Shown here: in pieces, positions 1-6,700 of the stretch
Numbering within the stretch: the first letter of the stretch is position 1
How the letters are laid out: every line of letters starts with the position of its first letter
Assembly (NCBI GenBank): GCA_945827565.1
Contig: CALZNR010000024.1
Location: forward strand, 1-10,201
Direction: 5' to 3'
DNA length: 10,201 nt
Source of the DNA: an uncultured Prevotella sp.
GTDB taxonomy: Bacteria > Bacteroidota > Bacteroidia > Bacteroidales > Bacteroidaceae
The notes under the pieces: generated by a model
Databases searched by the model: none
The model's input: the letters and a program-made list of their open reading frames with translations, nothing else
Told to the model about the DNA's origin: nothing
Position numbers and translations under genes: made by a program

Positions 1-43
1 TTTCTGCCTGTCTCGTGGGCTCGGAGATGTGTATAAGAGACAG
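1..43 (+). other. Nextera i7 adapter with Tn5 mosaic end (sequencing artefact)
   Basis: This is not genomic DNA. Base 1 is the last base of the P7 flow-cell part. Bases 2-9 (TTCTGCCT) match the primer-strand form of the Nextera N703 index, 10-24 (GTCTCGTGGGCTCGG) are the i7 adapter stem, and 25-43 (AGATGTGTATAAGAGACAG) are the 19-bp Tn5 mosaic end, all exact. Native sequence starts at about base 44. The adapter is open in the frame of the first gene and translates into the well-known contaminant peptide containing MCIRDS, so the true N-terminus of that gene must be placed downstream. Confidence 0.98.
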
Positions 44-83
44 CATTTGCAATGGCTTACCTAACAATCATTCACTTTACACT

Positions 84-2021
84 ATGAACACACTCGCCAG
101 ATATGCCTGCCTTTTCAGGTCTATGGGCTGCGCTTTCGCCCTGTTCTGTGCCCCAGTGACAAGGGCAGAAAAGTCTATCGTGGCAGACACCGCCCTGCTG
201 CAACAGTGGTTGGTGATGCCTGCACAGTTTCATCCCGTGCCCACCGCCTCGCAACAGGCATGGCAACAGGTGGTGCCACAGAACATTCGCCTACAGTATA
301 TCAAGGCTGCCGAGCAATACAAGGGACAGTCATGGCCTTCGCTCTCGCCTTCACTTTTTGCCGACTATAAGCGCACGGGGGCACGAACTCCCTTTGAGAA
401 CGCTTCGTTCGACAAGCGCCGCCGACTGGCTACACTGGTGATGGGAGCGGTTATGCAGGGCGGAGGACCGCTGATGACGGATGTGGCAGACGGTTTATGG
501 AACCTGATGGAAGAGACATGGTGGGGCATACCTGCCCACTATAAGCACAATGTGCCCATGGCAGGCGACCAAACGGTGGATCTGTTCAATGCCGAGACTG
601 CCTCATTGGTGGCATGGACCACCTACATGCTGCGCCCGCAATTAGACAGCATCTCGCCCGAGATAGCTCTGCGAGTGGAGCGCGAACTGCAACGACGCAT
701 CCTGCAACCTGCCCTGAAACATCGCTACTGGTGGAAAACGGCGGGTATGAACTGGAACCCATGGATATGCAGCAACTGGCTCACCTGTGTGCTGCTGTTT
801 GAGAACAACCGCGACAGACAGCTGCAGGCGGTGAAGCAGATAATGACCTCGATGCAAGCCTTCGTGGATGCCTATCCTGCCGATGGAGGATGCGACGAGG
901 GCCCCGACTACTGGGACCGTGCTGCCGCCTCGCTCTTCGACTGCCTGCGACTGCTCTCGCTTGCCACCAATGGGCATATCAACCACGCCGACAACCCCAA
1001 GATACGTGCCATGATGGCCTACGCCTACCACTCGTATATCTCCAACGGCTATTGCGTGAACTTTGCCGATGCACACAAGAACCGTATGCCGCAGCACGTA
1101 AGTGTGGTGCTGCCCATGTCACAGTATTTTGCAGACGACACGCTCAGAGGCTTTGCCGCCTATATCGCAGCAGACAACAAATGGCAGCAACAGGTGGCAT
1201 ATACCTATATGAGGACTGGCAACTTTGCCACATTGGGGCGCGAACTGTTTTTCGCCCTGCAGTGTACCGACCTGTTTTCCATCACTCCCCGCGAACCGCT
1301 GCTACCCGACGTGTGGCTGCCACAACTGCAGGTGATGACGGCGCGGCGCGGAGAGTTGTTTGTGGCTGCCAAGGGTGGGCACAACAACGAGAGCCACAAC
1401 CACAACGATGTGGGCAGCTTCATTGTCTATGACCACGGCAAACCCGTTCTGGTGGATGCGGGCGTGGGTCTCTATACAGCCACCACCTTCAGCAAGCAGC
1501 GCTACACCATATGGACCATGCAGTCGCAATACCACAATCTGCCTCAGGTGAACGGATTTGACCAGCACGAGGGGCGCACCTATGCTGCCAAAAATGTGAA
1601 ATACTCACCGGGATGCCTCAGCATGGACCTTGCTGGCACCTACCCTGCAGAGGCAGGCATCAAGAAATGGCTGCGCACGGTAAGGATTGCAGAGAAGAAA
1701 CAGAAGGGAAAAGGGAAAGCACAGGCTGAGGTGACCGTCACCGACCGCTATACCCTGAACACCCTCACTGCCCCCACCCGCTGGATGCTGATTGCAGCAG
1801 TAAAACCACAATGCACCGCCCCGGGCACCATCTCGCTGGGCTCTTGCACGCTGCACCACCATCCCAGCCTCAACGTCACCGTAGAGCCGCTGTTGCCCCT
1901 CATGGATTCGCATCTGCAACTAAGATGGCCAGACGGACTGTACAGGATTGTCCTAACCTGCCCTGCTGCCCTGCAAAAAGAAAACGGAAACTGGGAAATA
2001 AAGGTGAGTGCTGTAAGGTGA
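84..2021 (+). CDS. Secreted heparinase II/III-like polysaccharide lyase family protein
   Basis: The protein has 645 residues from the ATG at 84. Residues 1-28 look like a signal peptide: Arg at 6 and 12, a hydrophobic stretch at 14-25, and likely cleavage after VTRA. No lipobox is seen around C22, so a periplasmic location is inferred. Residues about 40-400 are helical and Trp-rich (NWNPW at 223-227, DEGPDYW at 271-277), as in the alpha/alpha toroid of this lyase superfamily. Residues about 415-640 resemble the heparinase II/III C-terminal beta-sandwich domain (PF07940): HNNESHNHNDVGSF at 433-446, VLVDAG at 455-460 and SQYHNLPQVNG at 481-491. The His/Asp cluster (H433, H438, H440, D442, D458, H484) would hold the metal and substrate residues. 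Relatives cleave uronic-acid polysaccharides by beta-elimination; the substrate here cannot be read from sequence. A Lys-rich stretch at 538-546 is probably a surface loop. The frame remains open upstream to 15, but that part is adapter plus about 40 native bases. An alternative ATG at 123 would shorten the signal peptide. The DUF2264 gene follows after 45 bp. Confidence 0.87.
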   Translation: MNTLARYACLFRSMGCAFALFCAPVTRAEKSIVADTALLQQWLVMPAQFHPVPTASQQAWQQVVPQNIRLQYIKAAEQYKGQSWPSLSPSLFADYKRTGARTPFENASFDKRRRLATLVMGAVMQGGGPLMTDVADGLWNLMEETWWGIPAHYKHNVPMAGDQTVDLFNAETASLVAWTTYMLRPQLDSISPEIALRVERELQRRILQPALKHRYWWKTAGMNWNPWICSNWLTCVLLFENNRDRQLQAVKQIMTSMQAFVDAYPADGGCDEGPDYWDRAAASLFDCLRLLSLATNGHINHADNPKIRAMMAYAYHSYISNGYCVNFADAHKNRMPQHVSVVLPMSQYFADDTLRGFAAYIAADNKWQQQVAYTYMRTGNFATLGRELFFALQCTDLFSITPREPLLPDVWLPQLQVMTARRGELFVAAKGGHNNESHNHNDVGSFIVYDHGKPVLVDAGVGLYTATTFSKQRYTIWTMQSQYHNLPQVNGFDQHEGRTYAAKNVKYSPGCLSMDLAGTYPAEAGIKKWLRTVRIAEKKQKGKGKAQAEVTVTDRYTLNTLTAPTRWMLIAAVKPQCTAPGTISLGSCTLHHHPSLNVTVEPLLPLMDSHLQLRWPDGLYRIVLTCPAALQKENGNWEIKVSAVR

Positions 2022-2066
2022 TAACCAGCAGAAGCCATCTAAAAGAATAAAGAGAAAATAAAGACG

Positions 2067-3311
2067 ATGAAACAACTGGTACTGACTGTGCTGATGGCAG
2101 TGATGATAATGCCTGCCAAGGCGCCAAAGAAAAAACAGAAGGAGAGCGAGGTTCCGGCAAGAGAATACTGGAGCCAACTGGCGTATCGCATGGCAGCCCC
2201 TGTGCTGCAAAATATGGCGAAGGGAGAACTAAAAAAGAACATGCAGGTGGAGGTAAGCCCCACATGGGACGGGCGCAACAAGAACGTGACCTACATGGAG
2301 TGTTTCGGACGACTGATGGCGGGCATAGCCCCATGGCTCTCCCTGCCCGATGACAACACGCCCGAGAGCACACAACGCCAGCAACTGCGCCAGTGGGCAC
2401 GCAGTGCCTATCAGCAGGCGGTAGATCCCAAATCGGCCGACTACCTGCTATGGCGCAAGGAAGGGCAAACACTGGTAGATGCTGCCTATATTGCCGAAAG
2501 CTTTGTGCGTGGCTACGACTCGCTATGGGTGCCTCTCGACCCTGTGACCAAACAGCGCTACATTGATGAATTTGCACGCCTGCGCCGAGTGGATCCGCCC
2601 TATACCAACTGGCTGCTCTTTTCCAGCACCATAGAGAGTTTTCTTGCCAAGGTGGGTGCCTCTTTCGATGCCTACAGGGTGAGCATGGCGGTGCGCAAGG
2701 TGGAAGAGTGGTATGTGGGCGATGGATGGTATTCTGACGGACAGGGTTCCTTTGCCTTCGACTATTACTCCAGCTATGTGTTTCATGCCATGTACTTGGA
2801 AACGCTGCAAAACATGATTGATGCCCACCAAAAGGGATGGGGCATCAACTACCCTAAATACCATGCCACCGCACTGAAGCGCGCACAGAAGTTTGGCATC
2901 ATCCTGGAACGCTTCATCTCGCCCGAAGGCACTCTGCCCGTCTTCGGCAGGTCTATCCCCTACCGACTTGCTGCCCTGCAGCCTCTGGCCATGCTGGCAT
3001 GGAAAGAGTGGCTACCCAAAGAGCTGCATCCTGCACAGGTGCGATGTGCCATGACTGCCACCATGCACCGCATGTTTGATGGGCATAACAACTTCAACGA
3101 GGGAGGTTTTCTGGTTATCGGCTACTGCGGCAGTCAGCCCGGAGTGGCTGACTGGTACACCAACAATGGCTCGCTCTACATCACCTCCACGGTGTTTCTA
3201 CCATTAGGACTGCCTGCCTCACACCCCTTCTGGACGGCACCTGATGAGCCATGGACACAGAAGAGGGCATGGAGCGGACAGCCCTTTGATAAAGACCATA
3301 TCTGGAAATAA
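2067..3311 (+). CDS. Secreted DUF2264 family protein (putative glycoside hydrolase)
   Basis: The protein has 414 residues, a usual length for DUF2264 (PF10022). Residues 1-19 form a signal peptide (one Lys, then a hydrophobic run, cleavage near 17-19), followed by a Lys-rich mature start. Family-like conserved blocks are YMECFGRLMAGIAPW (76-90), NWLLFSS (181-187), GDGWYSDG (218-225), FDYYSSYVFH (231-240), PVFGRSIPYR (291-300), FNEGGFLVIG (343-352) and a C-terminal WSGQPFDKDH. The many aromatic residues and the helical pattern suggest an alpha/alpha-barrel carbohydrate enzyme. From memory, some DUF2264 proteins are classed as GH154 beta-glucuronidases; whether this member belongs there is uncertain. 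The A-rich 45-bp leader after the lyase gene has no obvious promoter or terminator, so the two genes are probably cotranscribed. A lyase releasing unsaturated uronic acids with a uronic-acid glycosidase would make a sensible pair. This is inference. Confidence 0.85.
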   Translation: MKQLVLTVLMAVMIMPAKAPKKKQKESEVPAREYWSQLAYRMAAPVLQNMAKGELKKNMQVEVSPTWDGRNKNVTYMECFGRLMAGIAPWLSLPDDNTPESTQRQQLRQWARSAYQQAVDPKSADYLLWRKEGQTLVDAAYIAESFVRGYDSLWVPLDPVTKQRYIDEFARLRRVDPPYTNWLLFSSTIESFLAKVGASFDAYRVSMAVRKVEEWYVGDGWYSDGQGSFAFDYYSSYVFHAMYLETLQNMIDAHQKGWGINYPKYHATALKRAQKFGIILERFISPEGTLPVFGRSIPYRLAALQPLAMLAWKEWLPKELHPAQVRCAMTATMHRMFDGHNNFNEGGFLVIGYCGSQPGVADWYTNNGSLYITSTVFLPLGLPASHPFWTAPDEPWTQKRAWSGQPFDKDHIWK

Positions 3312-3347
3312 TGCAACGCTAATGACCCATTTGGGTTCAAGGAATAG

Positions 3348-4235
3348 TCAATGCCCTGAGTTGCGCCAGCGCTTCAGCGTGGGCAGCATCTGGTGCAGCA
3401 TCTCGGCATATTCCTCCTTGGTCAGAGGCTTGGGCATAAACTTATTCACCTCGTCAATGAAACGCAAACAGTGCTTCGCCATGCCTTCCATGGTGAAAGG
3501 TGGCTTGAACTCTCCCTCTTTATAGCAATACTTGCAGTAGTCAAAATGGGTGGTTCCATCGGCATTGGTGCCGCAAACCTTGGGCGTGAGGGGCATACCA
3601 CAGCTTTGGCACAACTGGGGCAACTGTCCCTCCAGCATCTTTTTCTCTTTTTGAGGGAAGGTGGCCTCATAGGCTTCAAATTCCTCAGGGTTTTCGTCTG
3701 CCACAAAATAGCCTTTGGGTGGTGTGTAGGTCACCTCTACCCCTGCCAGATAGCCTGGGGTGAGTTCCTGTGCCAGGAAGTAGGGCACCTCACTGTCGGC
3801 TGGTTCGGCATGATAGTGTATGCCCAGCGTACTTGCCACCACAAACCCGGCATGGCGATAGAAGTCTATGTTGCCTTCCATGCACAGTATGCCTATGCCC
3901 ATCGCCTTGGCTTGCTCCAAGGCATATTGCAGCAACTGCAGTCCGTAGCCACGGCGCTTGTACTGTGGATGAATACTGATGGGGCCAAAGGTCCATGCGG
4001 GCAAAACGATGCCATCTGCCTTGACAAGGGAAGCCTTTGAGAACATCACATGACCAATGAGCCTACCGTCTTCCTCCATCACAAAGTCGAGTTCGGGGAT
4101 AAAGTCGGGATTGGTTCTGTATCGATGCAGCACATAGTGCTCGGTGCATCCGGGGCGATACACATTCCAGAATGCTTCGCGGGTAAGGTTTTCCACCTCA
4201 CGATAGTCTGATGGTTGTTCTAATCTGATTTTCAT
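3348..4235 (-). CDS. GNAT N-acetyltransferase fused to a C-terminal zinc ribbon
   Basis: The protein has 295 cytoplasmic residues and no signal peptide. Residues 1-145 are a GNAT domain: MKIRLEQPSDY start, a beta strand at FGPISIHP (83-90), the acetyl-CoA pyrophosphate loop QYKRRGYG (91-98), and a late FYRHAGF (125-131) that is typical of GNAT C-terminal strands. Residues 146-205 are a linker with Pro- and Glu-rich parts. Residues about 208-290 match the putative zinc-ribbon family PF12674: C209-x2-C212-GMPL, C221-GTNADGT, then YCKYCY with C234-x2-C237, GEF, and an amphipathic helical tail. Stand-alone PF12674 proteins are about this size, so this looks like a true two-domain fusion and not a read-through. 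Acetyl acceptor and role are unknown; small molecule, antibiotic or protein acetylation are all possible. The gene has its own promoter (4304-4334) and an A-rich leader, and it ends 36 bp from the convergent DUF2264 gene. Confidence 0.9.
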   Translation of the reverse strand: MKIRLEQPSDYREVENLTREAFWNVYRPGCTEHYVLHRYRTNPDFIPELDFVMEEDGRLIGHVMFSKASLVKADGIVLPAWTFGPISIHPQYKRRGYGLQLLQYALEQAKAMGIGILCMEGNIDFYRHAGFVVASTLGIHYHAEPADSEVPYFLAQELTPGYLAGVEVTYTPPKGYFVADENPEEFEAYEATFPQKEKKMLEGQLPQLCQSCGMPLTPKVCGTNADGTTHFDYCKYCYKEGEFKPPFTMEGMAKHCLRFIDEVNKFMPKPLTKEEYAEMLHQMLPTLKRWRNSGH

Positions 4236-4303
4236 TTTTTCAGTTGTTTTAAGATAGTGTATTCAAGGAGCTACAACGAGGCAACACTGCTGAAACGGCA
4301 ATG

Positions 4304-4334
4304 CAAAGGTAAGGCAAAACAGCCTGTCTGCAAA
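4304..4334 (-). promoter_or_regulatory. Bacteroides-type promoter for the GNAT-zinc ribbon gene
   Basis: Read on the - strand, TTTG lies at 4334-4331 and TACCTTTG at 4311-4304, separated by 19 nt. This matches the established Bacteroides primary-sigma consensus (TTTG at -33, TAnnTTTG at -7, spacing 19-21) at every fixed base. Transcription would start near 4297-4300, giving a leader of about 60-65 nt before the ATG at 4235, whose last bases (AACTGAAAAA) are A-rich as is usual for this phylum. The -33 box lies in the loop of the hairpin at 4321-4354. Confidence 0.7.
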
Positions 4335-4354
4335 AAATATGGGACAGACAGTCT
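4321..4354 (-). terminator. Candidate terminator hairpin after the histidine kinase gene
   Basis: CTGTCTG at 4324-4330 pairs with CAGACAG at 4345-4351, and the stem extends to 10 pairs with one C/T mismatch (4323 and 4352), with a 14-nt loop. In the kinase direction the hairpin begins 23 bp past the stop codon and is followed only by a short GTTTTG, so the T-tract is weak. It could end the receptor-kinase transcript, or be an operator-like palindrome, because it encloses the -33 box of the next promoter. Confidence 0.4.
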
Positions 4355-4377
4355 AAATATGTGACGAATACTCTACG

Positions 4378-6696
4378 CTATACACGGAAGAAGTTACCCC
4401 CCCCCTGCACCATTTGGAGCACCACGGTGAAGCGGCTTCCTTTGCCCAACTGAGAGTCGATGAGTATGCGTCCCTTCATGCGCTTCACAATGGCTTGGCA
4501 GATGGAGAGGCCCAAACCAGTGCCCTGCTTAAACTCATCTACCTTGTAGAAGCGGTTGAACACCTGCTTGCAGTCTTCTTCCGAAAGTCCCACACCAGTG
4601 TCCTCCACATACATCAACACCTCGTTCTTATACTCGTCAAAGTCCCAACCCAGAGTGATGGAACCCTCACGGGTGAACTTGGCGGCATTGGTAAGGAAGT
4701 TGGTTAGCACCTGTTGTATCCTTGTGGTGTCGATACTGATGTTCATATCGATGTCGGGATGTTGATAATTGAACTGCAGATGCTTGGGTATTTGGATGGA
4801 GAACGACTGATAAATTTCTCTCATCATCTTCTCCATCGAGGTTATTTTCTCCACAAACTCCATCTGTCCCGACTCAATGCGCGAGATGTCAAGGATGTCT
4901 CCAATGAGTTTCAGCAGCAACTCGTTGTTGTGGTTGATGGTGTCTATAAAGGTGGTGCGCTCCTCGTCAGAGAACTCCATATCGCTTGCCAGCAGCTGCG
5001 AGAAGCCCACAATGGCATTGAGCGGGGTGCGTATCTCGTGACTCATATTGGCAAGGAAGGCTTCCTTCAGGTCGGCTGCCTCTGCCTTCTGCCTTGCCTC
5101 TTCCAGTTCGCTCTCGCGCTCCTTAAACTCGTCCACGTTCATCAGCATACCAAACGACTGCTTGAACTCTCCTTTATCGTTCAGGAAGCCCTGGCCTCTG
5201 ATTTGCCACCAATGGTATTCGCCCTTGCCCACAAAGTCGGCACGAATCTCGTTGGTAAAGATTTCTCCCTTGCCCGTATGCTGCAAACCTGCCTTGTATT
5301 GATGCAGGTCATCGGGATGGATAAAGCGCATAAAGTCGTTGACATTGATGACATGGGGCGTTACCTGATGCATCTGCCAGAAGGTGTCGCTCAGGGTGAT
5401 GAGTTCGCCTTTGCGCTCCCACGCAAACACGTTGGTATTGAGCACCGCCATCTGATACAGTGTCTGCTGGTGCAGCATCTTCTGCATCGCCAGTTTTCTC
5501 TGTCGGCGCTCTCTCTGAATAGCATACACCATATACACAAAGACACCTACCAACAGCACAATACCTCCCACGGCAAGCCCTATGGCAAGTCCGGGATAAA
5601 GGTCGGTCCAACTCAGGTTCACCACCTGAAATCCCTTGGGCAGGTTGTGCACTGTGTAGCCATATTTCTTAGCCACCTGCCAGTCTATGAGATAGGTGTT
5701 CTTAGAGGGCATCACCCTGTTCTTCTTGGGCATCTTCCCACGTTGCAGCATGTCTATACGCCCTGCCACATCGTGTGCCATGGTGGTTCCCGAAACAAAG
5801 TAGCCTCCAAGAAAGTTGCTGCCGGGACTGCCAAAATCTTGCCACACGGCGGTGAGCATGGGCTTGCTCATGTTGAATCCTATGATGGCTCGCGCTGCCG
5901 AGTCGTACTTGAACTGTATATAGGTCATGGCACTGTAGCGGCGGGTGGCAAGCAGCAGGTTCATGGTGCCCTGATACTCCTTGTCTTCGGTGCCTGCGGT
6001 GTTGCTCGATATGTCGCGCAGCGAGAAGGGAGTGATAGAGGGGCGCGTCTGACTGAACTGGTTGATTGCAAACAGGGTGTATTGCCAGTTCAGGTTGTTC
6101 ACAATATCTTTATTGTTGGCCAACTGCTTGTCTATATTTCTATAGGTACAGCGGTCCAGATAGGTACGGTCGAGCAACGTATAGGTGGCATTGTCGCCCG
6201 TGAGTTTCTTCGCCAGTCGTATGTTGACAGCCACGTCGGGTGTACTGGTAAAGCCCGAGATATTGGGAAATTTTGCAAGGATTTTGTCGGCAGGATAGAG
6301 CACACCGGCAAATATCCATGGCACATCCTGTACGATGGGCAGCGACACGTGCGAGGTGGAATAAGTGGCTTGGTCGCCCACGGTGACCAAGTAGTCGATA
6401 GAACCCTTGTGCTGTGCCAACTCCAACAGCATGCGTGCATGTGCCACTTCGGGGTCGTGCGCATACCTTTCACAGTCCAGATAGTAGTAGCTCACCTTGG
6501 CATCAATGCCGAGACTTGCCAACCTGTCTTCCAGTGCATCGCGAAACTCCTTATAGGCATACTGGCTCTCTTGGCACGAAAACATCACGCACACATGCAG
6601 CCTGGGCTGTAGGATGTACGAGACAACCAAAGCCACCGCAGCGGTTATGACCACTGCGATGGCTACGATGATAACAAGAATTCTTCTATTTTTCAT
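4378..6696 (-). CDS. Membrane sensor histidine kinase with ABC substrate-binding-like sensor and PAS domain
   Basis: The protein has 772 residues. A membrane segment or uncleaved signal anchor lies at about 5-29. A periplasmic domain spans about 33-365 and resembles ABC_sub_bind (PF04392): VCVMFSCQES start, YLVTVGDQAT at 102-111, PWIFAGVLYP at 126-135, a hinge-like LLDRTY, and NMSKPMLTAVWQDFG in the second lobe. Related free-standing proteins bind small ligands. A second membrane segment is at about 369-392. A PAS fold follows at about 413-525 (FIHPDDL, WWQIRGQG, GMLMNVDE), then a coiled coil at 523-545. The kinase core has the H-box FLANMSHEIRTPLNAIVGF with H553, N-box NFLTNAAKF (666-674), G1 DTGVGL (699-704), F-box FNRFYKV (713-719) and G2 GTGLGL (725-730), so it should be active. 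No receiver or output domain is fused, and no response regulator is in the window. The start lies 4 bp after the stop of the receptor gene, so the two are translationally close and surely cotranscribed. The last codons contain a run of nine G. Ligand and partner regulator are unknown. Confidence 0.93.
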   Translation of the reverse strand: MKNRRILVIIVAIAVVITAAVALVVSYILQPRLHVCVMFSCQESQYAYKEFRDALEDRLASLGIDAKVSYYYLDCERYAHDPEVAHARMLLELAQHKGSIDYLVTVGDQATYSTSHVSLPIVQDVPWIFAGVLYPADKILAKFPNISGFTSTPDVAVNIRLAKKLTGDNATYTLLDRTYLDRCTYRNIDKQLANNKDIVNNLNWQYTLFAINQFSQTRPSITPFSLRDISSNTAGTEDKEYQGTMNLLLATRRYSAMTYIQFKYDSAARAIIGFNMSKPMLTAVWQDFGSPGSNFLGGYFVSGTTMAHDVAGRIDMLQRGKMPKKNRVMPSKNTYLIDWQVAKKYGYTVHNLPKGFQVVNLSWTDLYPGLAIGLAVGGIVLLVGVFVYMVYAIQRERRQRKLAMQKMLHQQTLYQMAVLNTNVFAWERKGELITLSDTFWQMHQVTPHVINVNDFMRFIHPDDLHQYKAGLQHTGKGEIFTNEIRADFVGKGEYHWWQIRGQGFLNDKGEFKQSFGMLMNVDEFKERESELEEARQKAEAADLKEAFLANMSHEIRTPLNAIVGFSQLLASDMEFSDEERTTFIDTINHNNELLLKLIGDILDISRIESGQMEFVEKITSMEKMMREIYQSFSIQIPKHLQFNYQHPDIDMNISIDTTRIQQVLTNFLTNAAKFTREGSITLGWDFDEYKNEVLMYVEDTGVGLSEEDCKQVFNRFYKVDEFKQGTGLGLSICQAIVKRMKGRILIDSQLGKGSRFTVVLQMVQGGGNFFRV
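4397..4405 (-). repeat. G9 homopolymer in the last codons of the kinase gene
   Basis: Nine C on the + strand (nine G on the coding strand) encode the Gly run at residues 765-767, just before the final NFFRV. Gain of one G places TAA directly after the run and removes the last five residues. Loss of one G replaces them and extends the protein by several residues to a TAG at 4353-4355. All catalytic boxes lie upstream, so activity should survive either way. The run may be a slippage site or a base-calling error; a single contig cannot tell. Confidence 0.9.
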
Positions 6697-6700
6697 ACGT

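Noticed and set aside
46..79. Bacteroides-type promoter just upstream of the lyase gene
   Set aside because: A TTTG is present at 46-49, but the best -7 match (72-79) has two mismatches and a 22-nt spacing and would put the start of transcription inside the coding region.
84..2021. Lipoprotein signal at C22 of the lyase
   Set aside because: The residues before C22 (FALF) do not fit a lipobox, while a standard cleavage site after VTRA follows.
1900..2577. A 225-codon gene on the - strand across the lyase-DUF2264 junction
   Set aside because: It overlaps two well-supported genes, is Ser/Cys/Arg-rich without motifs, and has no sign of its own promoter or start region.
3324..3337. Hairpin ACCC-ATTT-GGGT between the convergent DUF2264 and GNAT genes as a terminator
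   Set aside because: The stem has only four to five pairs and there is no T-tract on either side, so it is too weak to call.
3393..4040. A 215-codon gene on the + strand
   Set aside because: It is the antisense shadow of the GNAT-zinc ribbon gene, whose motifs are clear.
4714..6612. A 632-codon gene on the + strand
   Set aside because: It is the mirror-register shadow of the histidine kinase, which shows all expected catalytic boxes.
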